Source: Clostridia bacterium (GTDB lineage: Bacteria > Bacillota > Sulfobacillia > SLMV01). From it: a stretch of DNA of 10,010 nucleotides. Numbering within the stretch: the stretch's first letter is position 1; every line of letters begins with the position of its first letter. Position numbers and translations under genes: made by a program. The DNA lies in the NCBI GenBank assembly GCA_007136565.1, contig SLGS01000020.1, positions 1 through 10,010 of the forward strand, read 5' to 3'. A model generated the notes under the pieces. It was not told the DNA's origin. It saw only the letters and a program-made list of their open reading frames with translations, and searched no databases. Of the stretch, positions 1 to 6,596 are shown in pieces.

Positions 1-129
1 AACAGTGGATAAAGGAAACCCCAGAAAAGCAGGCCGCAGACTAATAGGCAAGTGTCCACCAAACCGGGGCAACTCCAAAAAACCCATTAACCCCAACAAT
101 AGCACGGCTTGTTTAGCCTTAGATTCCAT
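1..129 (-). CDS. N-terminal part of an unidentified small membrane protein (runs off left edge)
   Basis: An open frame of 43 codons begins with ATG at 129 on the minus strand and is still open at base 1. The start is well supported: GAGGAGG (137-143) sits 7 nt upstream of the ATG. The protein begins MESKAKQAVLLLGLMGFLEL. That is a short charged head followed by a hydrophobic stretch (about residues 8-20), then a Gly/Pro-rich stretch containing PAFLGFPLS at about 33-41. This pattern suggests an integral membrane protein with its N-terminus in the cytoplasm. The 'P..LGFPLS' stretch faintly recalls small DUF3311-like partners of sodium/solute symporters, but the fragment is too short to assign. 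The remaining coding sequence lies outside the window. Base composition looks less GC-rich than in the genes to the right. Confidence 0.55.
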   Translation of the reverse strand, partial: MESKAKQAVLLLGLMGFLELPRFGGHLPISLRPAFLGFPLSTV

Positions 130-190
130 ATCTTAGCCTCCTCGGGTGGTAACGAAACGGGTAAGTGAATGAGGATGTGGACCCCTTCAT

Positions 191-232
191 GGATGCTTAT
201 CCCGGTTCATGTTGTGGGTATATTAAGCATCC
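191..232. repeat. 9-bp inverted repeat around the candidate promoter (possible operator)
   Basis: GGATGCTTA (191-199) is repeated as its exact reverse complement TAAGCATCC (224-232), with 24 bp between the arms and 33 bp between their centres. One arm lies between the candidate -35 and -10 of the leftward promoter, and the other just downstream of the expected transcription start. A repressor-binding site is an inference; the repeat itself is directly visible. Confidence 0.45.
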
Positions 233-245
233 TTCTATTGGGCAA
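217..245 (-). promoter_or_regulatory. candidate sigma-70 promoter for the left-edge membrane gene
   Basis: On the minus strand, TTGCCC (240-245) and TATACC (217-222) are separated by exactly 17 bp. Each matches the consensus at 4 of 6 positions. Transcription would start near 210 and give a leader of about 80 nt before the ATG at 129. One arm of a perfect 9-bp inverted repeat falls inside the spacer. Confidence 0.35.
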
Positions 246-293
246 TTTCGTTGTGAAGTCTTAATTGTCCTGCCACATAGGTCTTGGACAAGT

Positions 294-545
294 TCAGGCG
301 GTTATGCGCAGAGCTTCGCTGGCTTTGTCGGTTATGTATATGTTTGCCGGTACGTCATAGGCTAGCGCCTAGTGTGGACGTAGGTAGGCGTATCGTTTCC
401 GGTATTTTTCGACCTGGCTCTCGGCTTCGATGGGATCATCGTAGTCGTTGAGCCAGATCTCCTCGTATTTCAAACTCTGGTGATAGCGTTCCACCATCCA
501 GTGGTCTCGGATGATGAGATCTACCCCGAACGACAGCCCACTTCG
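294..545 (-). pseudogene. IS3-family OrfB (DDE transposase) C-terminal remnant with nonsense codon
   Basis: The minus-strand frame reads IIRDHWMVERYHQSLKYEEI, then WLNDYDDPIEAESQVEKYRK and RYAYLRPH. This matches the end of the integrase core of IS3-type transposases; the glutamate of MVERYHQSLKYE is in the position of the third catalytic acid. After RPH there is a TAG (369-371), where family members usually have Gln (RPHQALGY). The same frame then continues ALAYDVPA and onward to a TGA at 294-296, next to the inferred element end. The TAG is therefore best read as a CAG-to-TAG mutation. The regions carrying the first two catalytic aspartates are missing between this piece and the OrfA-side piece, so the element cannot transpose by itself. 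Confidence 0.75.
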
Positions 546-784
546 TTATCTCTCAGCCACTTCCTGAAAACCTGCTGCTAGAATGCGCCCCGTTGTTGCT
601 CACCGGAGTCATCTGCGCGGGTAGTTTTCCCGGGTGGACTGCGCCCCCTCGATGGCCATCTCCCTGCAAATTTCCCAAGGCCGGGGATCCAGTCGAATAC
701 CAGAACCACGTCTGAGCGCGCTATCCTCTCTCTTCGAACGCCGACAACAGTAGGTTGATCGGGGTAAGCCTGACAATTCGCAAG

Positions 785-1125
785 ACTTCGAAACATGCCT
801 TCTTTCTTCGTTACTCAACGACTCCAGCTTCTCGAAACTGAACGACCCGGACCTAGAGTTCTTCAAAAGGCTATTCTGTAGCGTCAACCGGGGCAGGGTA
901 GTCTTCAAATCCTCGTTATCTTGCTCCAACTGACGCTCGCGGCGGCCTTGCTCATTGCTGGCCAGGGCTTCCTTGCCTCCCTCGAGAAAGCGTGAACGCC
1001 ACCTGCAATGAGTTCGTCTCGGTCAAACCGTGACGATGACAAATCTCCGCCACGCTCATCTCACCCTCAAGACCGAGCAGCACGACCTCCAGATGCTCCT
1101 CCAATTTCCAGCGCCTCTGAGCCAT
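785..1125 (-). pseudogene. IS3-family OrfA remnant fused to the start of OrfB (frameshifted)
   Basis: From ATG at 1125 the frame reads MAQRRWKLEEHLEVVLLGLE, then a helix-turn-helix containing VAEICHRHGLTET. This is the DNA-binding N-terminus of an IS3-type OrfA. The frame then stops at 952-954. A one-base shift near 1000 restores the family pattern: WRSRFLEGGKEALAS, then the leucine-zipper-like LEQDNEDLKTTLPRLTLQNS. The same frame continues into what looks like the OrfB start, with CELSGLPRSTYCCRR (family form: ELSGLPRSTYYYRR) at about 725-785. After that the reading deteriorates. The product would have been the DNA-binding and multimerisation part of the transposase. It is not expected to make a functional protein. 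Confidence 0.75.
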
Positions 1126-1187
1126 TTCCGGAGTCCGCCTCCGAGTATACCATCCCGGATGACTCTACAAACCAGAAGTGTCCATCT

Positions 1188-1440
1188 CCAAATGAAGCGC
1201 AGCATAGGCTATCACTAACCTCCCCCGGCGGCGACGACGACATTCCCCGCGGGGCAGTATGAGTGAAGTTTCTGTCGGGAGTAGTAGGGCAGGAAGAATT
1301 GAGCGATAAGCGCACCCTCCAGTGTAATGCATTGCAGAGAACTACACGTAAGGGGTGTAATTTCTCGCCACTATGGAATCCATCCTGGAGTTGGGAGACA
1401 TTGCCATCAATGAGATGCAGCGGCACATACTTGCCCGACA
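1188..1440. other. stretch without a supported gene between the IS remnant and the ZIP gene
   Basis: No convincing coding sequence is seen. An ATG at 1263 is in frame with the ZIP gene, but the 81 extra residues it would add (rich in Cys, Trp and Arg) do not resemble any transporter N-terminus. A perfect 10-bp GC palindrome, CCCCGCGGGG, lies near 1245-1255. No terminator with a T-tract and no RNA gene was recognised. Confidence 0.4.
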
Positions 1441-1469
1441 TTGAAAGGGAGAATCGTTTAGATTATCCT
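1441..1469 (+). promoter_or_regulatory. candidate sigma-70 promoter for the ZIP transporter gene
   Basis: TTGAAA (1441-1446; 5 of 6 consensus positions) and TATCCT (1464-1469; 4 of 6) are separated by 17 bp. Transcription would start near 1476, about 30 nt before the TTG start codon at 1506. Confidence 0.4.
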
Positions 1470-1505
1470 CGTGTAAGTGATGTGGATATTGGAAGAGGTG
1501 ACAAC

Positions 1506-2240
1506 TTGTTACGGGTTATCTTGTGGGGCTTTGCCGCCGGATTGGCCGGCACCGGGACGGGGGCGCTGCTCGGAGGAGTGCTCGGGCGCAGGCTTAGTAG
1601 ATCCCTGGCCTTCCTCCTGAGCATGGCGGCCGGGGTAATGTTGGTTGTCGTATTCTTGGATCTATTGCCCGAGGCCCTCGAGGACGGTGGGCTGTGGGCC
1701 GGTATGACAGGGCTGGCCATGGGAATGTTGATCATGCTCTTCTTGGAGCGTCGACTGCCACACCTGCACCCCCAGGATCCGGCCGCCGCCACATCACCCT
1801 ACGTCAGGATGGGGGTCCTGTTGGCCCTGGGGATCGCATTGCATAATCTCCCCGAGGGCGTCGCCGTCGGGGCGGGTTTTGCCTCCAGCGATCAGTTGGG
1901 GCGCAATGTGGCACTGGTGATAGGGATACATAACGTTCCCGAGGGAATGGCAATGGCTTTCCCGATGATAGCCGGTGGCCTGAAGATGCCACGCATCTTC
2001 CTAGCGGGGCTTTTGGCCGGGGCACCCGTGGGCATCGGTGCCGGTGTGGGATATTGGTTTGGCAGCATTTCGGAGGGGTTCCTGGCTTTCGCCCTCGCCC
2101 TGGCCGCCGGGGCGATGCTTTACATAACCTGCTGCGAGATGCTCCCGGCTGCGCGGGAATGCTCAGAGGATGGCTCGCACGTTTACGGGCTGTTGGTTGG
2201 GGTCGGCCTGGGACTATTGTTGACCCTCATACCCCATTGA
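1506..2240 (+). CDS. ZIP-family divalent metal transporter (ZupT/GufA-like)
   Basis: This 244-aa integral membrane protein has about eight hydrophobic segments, the usual size for bacterial ZIP proteins. Family members move Zn2+, and often Fe2+ or Mn2+, into the cytoplasm. Two metal-site signatures are present: LHNLPEGVAVG (H113, N114, E117) and IHNVPEGMAMA (H142, N143, E146), corresponding to transmembrane helices 4 and 5. A short loop HLHP (86-89) lies before the first of these helices. The start chosen is TTG at 1506: GAGGTG (1495-1500) lies at suitable spacing, and MLRVILWGFAAGLAGTGTGA then forms a normal first helix. A GTG at 1482 and an ATG at 1263 are in frame but lack equivalent support. 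The gene converges on the CDF gene and overlaps its 3' end by 14 bp. Metal specificity cannot be read from the sequence. Confidence 0.9.
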   Translation: MLRVILWGFAAGLAGTGTGALLGGVLGRRLSRSLAFLLSMAAGVMLVVVFLDLLPEALEDGGLWAGMTGLAMGMLIMLFLERRLPHLHPQDPAAATSPYVRMGVLLALGIALHNLPEGVAVGAGFASSDQLGRNVALVIGIHNVPEGMAMAFPMIAGGLKMPRIFLAGLLAGAPVGIGAGVGYWFGSISEGFLAFALALAAGAMLYITCCEMLPAARECSEDGSHVYGLLVGVGLGLLLTLIPH

Positions 2241-3123
2241 CGAAATCGTGATCCGGATGGGGGTTGATGTGGACGAATACTTCGCCGATGTGTGGATTTT
2301 CCTCCTCCAGTGTCATCCTCAGCTCCGAGGCCAAAGAATGTGCCGTCCCGACGGTGTAACTGGCATCGACGCTGATCTCGACATCCATCACCACCAGGCC
2401 CCCGTAGAGTCTCATCCTGACCTCGTCGACGTGGACGATTCCAGGGATGCCCTCGGTCAGGTCTTTCACGCGTTCGAGCTCCTCGGTGAAATCACTCGGT
2501 CGCCCGTCCATGAGGGTGTGCGCGGATGACCTGAGTATCGAAACGGCCGTCCATGCCAACATCGCTGCCACGGCGAGGGCGGCGATGGGATCCAGGATGG
2601 GGATACCGGCGTTGGCGCCGATGATGCCGACGAGGGCCGCCAAAGAGGACATCGCGTCGGAGCGGTGATGCCACGCATCGGCTACCAGGAGATCGCTGCG
2701 GGCCTTACGCCCTTCCGCCAGGGCATATCTGAACATCGCCTCTTTCACCAATATGGATACCGCCGCGACCCCCATGGCGATGGGGCCCGGTGCCCTGGGA
2801 TCCGGGTCGGCCAAGTTCGCGATCCCATCGCGGGCCACCAGTAATGCGGTGACGAGGAGGATCATCGAAAGCATACCTGTCATCAGTTCCTCGGCCCGGC
2901 CGTGGCCGTAGGGATGGTTGTGATCCGCCGGGCGTTTGGCTATGGAGAAACCGACGATCACGGGTATGGTCGAGAGCACGTCTCCCAGCGAATGGGCCGC
3001 GTCAGCCACCAGGGCGGAGCTGCCTGACGCGTAGCCGACGAAACCCTTGAGCGCCGCCAGGCCCAGGTTCACTATTATGCTGACCTTCGCCACGCGGATA
3101 CCCCCGCGAAACCGATCCTCCAC
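2227..3123 (-). CDS. cation diffusion facilitator (CDF) family metal transporter
   Basis: This 298-aa protein has the CDF layout: six hydrophobic segments, then a soluble C-terminal domain of about 90 residues ending in FVHINPHPDHDF. CDF proteins usually export Zn2+, Fe2+, Mn2+ or Co2+ in exchange for protons. The transport-site residues are visible as HxxxD in TM2 (ADAAHSLGD, H44 and D48) and HxxxD in TM5 (ADAWHHRSD, H152 and D156). These positions are almost identical to the D45/D49/H153/D157 site of YiiP. The signature HNHPYGHGRAE is at 68-78. The start chosen is GTG at 3123, because AAAGGAGG lies 6 nt upstream. An ATG at 3141 is in frame, but the ribosome binding site lies inside its reading frame. 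The His in TM2 (instead of Asp) leans toward zinc, but this is not decisive. Confidence 0.92.
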   Translation of the reverse strand: MEDRFRGGIRVAKVSIIVNLGLAALKGFVGYASGSSALVADAAHSLGDVLSTIPVIVGFSIAKRPADHNHPYGHGRAEELMTGMLSMILLVTALLVARDGIANLADPDPRAPGPIAMGVAAVSILVKEAMFRYALAEGRKARSDLLVADAWHHRSDAMSSLAALVGIIGANAGIPILDPIAALAVAAMLAWTAVSILRSSAHTLMDGRPSDFTEELERVKDLTEGIPGIVHVDEVRMRLYGGLVVMDVEISVDASYTVGTAHSLASELRMTLEEENPHIGEVFVHINPHPDHDFVNGV

Positions 3124-3135
3124 GATATTCCTCCT

Positions 3136-3164
3136 TTGCATTGGAGCGACACCAGAAGTATATT
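3136..3164 (+). promoter_or_regulatory. candidate promoter for the glycosyltransferase, overlapping a divergent -10
   Basis: TTGCAT (3136-3141) and TATATT (3159-3164) are separated by 17 bp; the -10 is good and the -35 weak. On the minus strand TATACT (3157-3162) is a good -10 for the CDF gene, though no clear -35 was seen for it. The two divergent -10 elements would overlap at AGTATATT. The assignment is tentative. Confidence 0.3.
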
Positions 3165-3234
3165 CAATCTGGGAGAGCGCTGGAAGGTGCTCAACCAGAT
3201 ACGAGGAAATACTCAGTTACGGGAGGGTGCTTCG

Positions 3235-4464
3235 GTGAAGATATCTTTTTTCAATGATACCTATCATCCCTACGTTAGCGGCGTGATCACCTCCATGGAG
3301 CGATTTGCGACCTCCCTTAAGGAAGACGGTCACGATGTAATCATGGTAGTGCCCGGGCACCTGGCAGCCCAAGTCCGGACCTCCAGATCGAGCGATGTTT
3401 ACGAGCTGATATCGATACCGGTCCCGGGCTTCGACGGGATGCGGATCGGAATGCCCATAATGACCGACGGACACGTGAGAATATCGGACACCCTGGGAGA
3501 GGGCATCGATATCGTCCACGCTCATTCGCCCTTCGTCGTCGGTAGGATGGGGGCTCGCCTGGCCCAGAAGAGAGATCTTCCCCTGGTATTTACATGTCAC
3601 AGCATATACCCGAACTATTCCGATTACGTACCGCTGGTGAGCGAGCTCGCCGGGGATGTTATCCGCGAGTACGTGGTGGATTATTGTTCCCTTTGTGACT
3701 TGATACTGGCGCCCTCCAATTACGTAAGATCCGTCCTCTGGGAGTGGGGGGTGTCCCGGGACATAAAGGTATTGCCCTCGGGGATAGAGATAGATACCCT
3801 CGATCGGGCTCGCCGCGAAATGGAGGAATCCGGTGACGGATTGAGGCGAAGCCTTGAAGACCGAATGGGCATAGACCCCGGCGGGAAGATACTCCTTTTC
3901 GTCGGGAGATTGGATCATAGGAAGAATATTGATTTTCTCTTCGAGGTATTGAGAAACCTACCCCTCAAGGAGCGGGTCGACCTGGTAATCGTCGGCGAGG
4001 GTCCCGCCCGGTCTCAATTGGTGGAGGCGGCCTTCGATAAGGGCGTAAGTCGGCGCGTTCACTTCGCCGGGAAGCAGCCCTTCAACGTCGTGGCTCGCTG
4101 GTATGCAGCGTCCGATGCATTTTGTTTCCCCTCGACCGTAGAAACCCAGGGGCTGGTGTTGGTGGAAGCCATGGCGGCGGGGCTACCGGTGGTGGCGCTA
4201 AACTCTCCAACCAGCGACGAAATGATCGAGGATGGGGTCAACGGTTTCCTATCGGGGCCTGACGCGCGCGAATTTGCCGGGAAGGTGCACGCGATCTTGG
4301 ACGATTCCGAACTGGCGAAAGGCGTCCGCGAAAAGGGCCTCAAGAAGGCCTCCAATTTCTCCAATCGATCGCTGACCCTGGAACTCGTGGGGCACTACGA
4401 GAGGATAATTGCCGATACGCGGGCGCGAAAGGCCCGGGGTGGATCCCCCGGCATTCGAGGCTAG
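3235..4464 (+). CDS. GT4-family glycosyltransferase, diacylglycerol glucosyltransferase-like
   Basis: This 409-aa GT-B fold enzyme transfers a sugar from a nucleotide donor to an acceptor. The N-terminal acceptor domain starts KISFFNDTYHPYVSGVITSM and includes HAHSPFVVGRMGARLA (from H95) and a FTCHSIYPNYSDYVP stretch. These resemble 1,2-diacylglycerol 3-glucosyltransferases and related membrane-glycolipid enzymes. The C-terminal donor domain has VGRLDHRKN (223-231), VGEGP, and the retaining GT4 EX7E motif ETQGLVLVE (E303 and E311). No signal peptide is seen, so a cytoplasmic-face, membrane-associated enzyme is expected. The start chosen is GTG at 3235 because GGAGGG (3222-3227) is 7 nt upstream; an ATG at 3136 would add 33 unrelated residues and run into the divergent CDF gene. 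The acceptor is inferred from resemblance only; a phosphatidylinositol mannosyltransferase-like role is an alternative. Confidence 0.85.
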   Translation: MKISFFNDTYHPYVSGVITSMERFATSLKEDGHDVIMVVPGHLAAQVRTSRSSDVYELISIPVPGFDGMRIGMPIMTDGHVRISDTLGEGIDIVHAHSPFVVGRMGARLAQKRDLPLVFTCHSIYPNYSDYVPLVSELAGDVIREYVVDYCSLCDLILAPSNYVRSVLWEWGVSRDIKVLPSGIEIDTLDRARREMEESGDGLRRSLEDRMGIDPGGKILLFVGRLDHRKNIDFLFEVLRNLPLKERVDLVIVGEGPARSQLVEAAFDKGVSRRVHFAGKQPFNVVARWYAASDAFCFPSTVETQGLVLVEAMAAGLPVVALNSPTSDEMIEDGVNGFLSGPDAREFAGKVHAILDDSELAKGVREKGLKKASNFSNRSLTLELVGHYERIIADTRARKARGGSPGIRG

Positions 4465-4552
4465 TCACATTACCTCGACCGCCTACAACGCGACCGCCAT
4501 CCGGATGCCGACGGGTGACATCGGTGGTTGTTGCGGGTAACATGTGGGAAGT

Positions 4553-5596
4553 ATGAACGACCTCAATTCGTTGGACGGAAAACATCTTCGCACCACATGG
4601 TGGGCGGACACCGGGTTCCCCCCGGTCGTTTTGGCACCCATGGCCGGGATTACCGATTCCCCCTACCGGATAATATGCTCGTTATACGGTGCGGACGGCA
4701 CCGTCACCGAGATGGTATCCGCCGAGGGGCTCGTCCGAGATAACCCGAATACGTGGGAGTTGCTGATCGGCCTCGACGGGGAGGAACATTGCGCTGTGCA
4801 ATTGTTCGGAAGGGACCCCGTCGCCTTTTCCGAAGGCCTGGCCCGGATGGTCGACGGGGGATTCGTCCCCGCGGGTATCGACGTCAACATGGGTTGTCCG
4901 GTGCCAAAGGTGGTTCGTTCCGGGGCCGGGGCGGCCCTGATGAAGGATCCGAAGGCAGCCGCCGCGATAGTGCGGTCCGTGCGCCGACGGTTAGAGATGG
5001 AAGGCCTGTCCATCCCCCTATGGGCGAAGATCAGGAGCGGATGGGACGAGAATTCGGTGAACGCCCCCGAGATCGCCACGGTGTTGGCCGATGCCGGTGT
5101 GGACGGCCTCGCGGTGCACGCTCGAACCAGGTCCGCCTACTACTCGGGGGATGCCGATTGGGAAGTGATCCGCGCTGTGGTGGAGGTCTCGAACCTTCCC
5201 GTGCTCGGTAACGGAGATGTATTCTCCGGGGAACGCGCCCAAAGTCTCCTGGATGAAACCGGGTGCCACGGGATCATGGTCGGCAGGGGTGCCATGGGTG
5301 CCCCGTGGATTTTCGGGGAGATCCGAGCCACCCTGGGAGGCCTCGAAGGTTTCTCCACGCCCGATCCCCGGGAGAGAATTTCGGTGGCATTGTGTCACCT
5401 CGAAATGGAGAGTTGCCACCGGGGTTCGGAGAGGGCGGCTCGCTTCATGCGTAAGCACCTGCATTGGTATACGCGGGGTCTTCCCGGTTCGGCCATGCTG
5501 CGAGATAAGGTTAACCACGCAGGGGATGCGCAGGAATTGGCGGATCTTCTAGTTAAGTACAGGCGAGGACTCTGCGGTGGCTTTTCAACGAGATGA
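4553..5596 (+). CDS. dus: tRNA-dihydrouridine synthase (DusB-like)
   Basis: This 347-aa flavoenzyme reduces specific uridines in the tRNA D-loop to dihydrouridine using FMN and NADPH. The FMN-binding TIM barrel starts at LAPMAGITDSPYR (from L27). NMGCPVPKVVRSGAGAALM carries the catalytic cysteine (C115). Further barrel motifs are KIRSGW, VHARTRSAYYSG, GNGDV and the phosphate-binding GRGAMGAPWIF. The C-terminal helical domain contains RKHLHWYTRGLPGSA, typical of DusB/Dus-family enzymes. The start is uncertain: ATG at 4553 is preferred, but GTG at 4544 is in frame (adding three residues) and neither has a strong ribosome binding site. It is the first gene of a five-gene co-oriented run; the next gene starts 58 nt after its stop. 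No clear promoter was found in the 88 bp upstream. Confidence 0.93.
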   Translation: MNDLNSLDGKHLRTTWWADTGFPPVVLAPMAGITDSPYRIICSLYGADGTVTEMVSAEGLVRDNPNTWELLIGLDGEEHCAVQLFGRDPVAFSEGLARMVDGGFVPAGIDVNMGCPVPKVVRSGAGAALMKDPKAAAAIVRSVRRRLEMEGLSIPLWAKIRSGWDENSVNAPEIATVLADAGVDGLAVHARTRSAYYSGDADWEVIRAVVEVSNLPVLGNGDVFSGERAQSLLDETGCHGIMVGRGAMGAPWIFGEIRATLGGLEGFSTPDPRERISVALCHLEMESCHRGSERAARFMRKHLHWYTRGLPGSAMLRDKVNHAGDAQELADLLVKYRRGLCGGFSTR

Positions 5597-5654
5597 TCCG
5601 GTGACGATCGCCCGGATCTCGGAGTTGATCTTGCACCGAGAATGGAGGGATGCG

Positions 5655-6560
5655 ATGAAGCGGGTAGTCAGTGTGAGCCTGGGATCCTCCAGGCGCGACC
5701 ACCGGGTCGAGGTGGAGATACTCGGCGAGGACTTCGTGATCGAACGTCGCGGGACGGATGGAAGCCTAGAAAGCGCCATCGAAATGGTTCGCGAGCTCGA
5801 CGGGAAGGTCGACGCCATCGGCTTGGGGGGAGTGGACCTATTCCTCGTCTCCGGGCGGCGCCGGTACATGTTGCGGGACGCACGCAGGATGCTCGAAGCT
5901 GCGACCATAACCCCGGTGGTGGACGGTACGGGATTGAAGAATACCCTCGAACGAAGGGCCGTAGCCTGGCTCGCGGAAAATGGCGTGATCGATTTCGAAG
6001 GCAAAGAGGTCCTGATCGTCTCCGCCCTGGATAGATACGGAATGGCCGAAGAGATGCTGGCTCGCGGGGCAAACCTGACCCTCGGGGACGCCCTTTTCGC
6101 TTTGGGTTTGCCACTCCCATTTCGCTCCCTGCGCGCCCTGGGGGCCCTGCTTTGGGTGCTCAGCCCCCTGATATGCAGGTTGCCCATGAGTGTTCTCTAC
6201 CCCACAGGCAAGAAACAGGATGAGATCACTCCGAGATTCGAGAGGTACTATCGTCGCGCCGACATCGTGGCCGGGGATCTGCATTTCATCCGCCGGTACA
6301 TGCCGCAAGATCTCGGCGGAAAGATCATCATCACGAACACGGTGACCTCCGAAAACGAAGAGGAGTTCCGAGAGCGGGGTGTTCGGATGCTGGTGACTAC
6401 CACTCCCAAGATGGAAGGTCGTTCCTTCGGTACGAACGTCATGGAGGGAGTACTGGTGGCACTGGCCGGCAAGCACCCTGATGATCTCGAAGAGGGCAGG
6501 TACGAGGAACTACTCGAGGCCATAAATCTCACCCCCAGGGTGGAACTGCTCGACGAATAG
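5655..6560 (+). CDS. unidentified 301-aa protein, resembles proteins annotated 'quinate 5-dehydrogenase'
   Basis: I do not recognise an experimentally characterised family. It begins KRVVSVSLGSSRRDHRVEVE, then has a conserved-looking AIGLGGVDLFL, then PVVDGTGLKNTLERRAVAWL. A possible Rossmann-like strand-turn follows: GKEVLIVSALDRYGMAEEML. There is a marked hydrophobic stretch ALGALLWVLSPLICRLPMSV at about 185-205, which could touch a membrane or an acyl substrate. The C-terminal half contains KIIITNTVTSENEEEF and TTPKMEGRSFGTNVMEG. From memory, similar proteins carry the database label quinate 5-dehydrogenase, but no quinate/shikimate dehydrogenase catalytic motif is evident here, so that name should not be relied on. 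The start chosen is ATG at 5655 with GGAGGG (5644-5649) upstream; a GTG at 5577 inside dus is in frame but less likely. It is followed 36 nt later by the AAR-like gene, suggesting joint function. Confidence 0.75.
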   Translation: MKRVVSVSLGSSRRDHRVEVEILGEDFVIERRGTDGSLESAIEMVRELDGKVDAIGLGGVDLFLVSGRRRYMLRDARRMLEAATITPVVDGTGLKNTLERRAVAWLAENGVIDFEGKEVLIVSALDRYGMAEEMLARGANLTLGDALFALGLPLPFRSLRALGALLWVLSPLICRLPMSVLYPTGKKQDEITPRFERYYRRADIVAGDLHFIRRYMPQDLGGKIIITNTVTSENEEEFRERGVRMLVTTTPKMEGRSFGTNVMEGVLVALAGKHPDDLEEGRYEELLEAINLTPRVELLDE

Positions 6561-6596
6561 CAAGAGCCCGCAAAATAAGAAAAGGAGATCCCCTAT

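Larger units (their letters stand above)
285..1184 (-). mobile_element. decayed IS3-family insertion sequence
   Basis: Recognisable orfA and orfB remnants lie on the minus strand between plausible element ends. The orfA-side end reads inward TGGACACTTCTGG (ending at 1184 on the plus strand). The orfB-side end reads TGGACAAGTTCAGG from 285. The first six bases are identical and the rest is only partly similar once one base is skipped. The trinucleotide TCT borders the element on both sides (282-284 and 1185-1187), consistent with the 3-4 bp target duplications typical of IS3-family elements. The total is about 900 bp against roughly 1.2-1.5 kb for intact members, because the middle of the DDE transposase is missing. 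Several frameshifts and an in-frame TAG show it is dead. The exact ends are inferred; the transposase homology is not in doubt. Confidence 0.7.

Noticed and set aside
165..365. 66-aa plus-strand open frame
   Set aside because: It has no good ribosome binding site and no recognisable protein pattern, and it runs across the inferred IS end and the antisense of the transposase remnant.
50..1184. 9-bp direct repeat AAGTGTCCA at 50-58 and 1176-1184 as paired element ends
   Set aside because: The copies are in the same orientation, whereas IS ends are inverted, and the copy at 50-58 lies within the probable membrane-protein coding sequence.
1263..1505. N-terminal extension of the ZIP gene from the ATG at 1263
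   Set aside because: The 81 residues do not look like a transporter N-terminus, and a TTG at 1506 with a proper ribosome binding site gives the normal family length.
3217..3918. 233-aa minus-strand open frame opposite the glycosyltransferase
   Set aside because: It is an antisense shadow of a clear GT4 gene, has no recognisable motifs, and reflects codon bias of the real frame.
5838..6476. 212-aa minus-strand open frame opposite the unidentified 301-aa gene
   Set aside because: It is antisense, its composition does not resemble a protein family, and the plus frame has a ribosome binding site and operon context.
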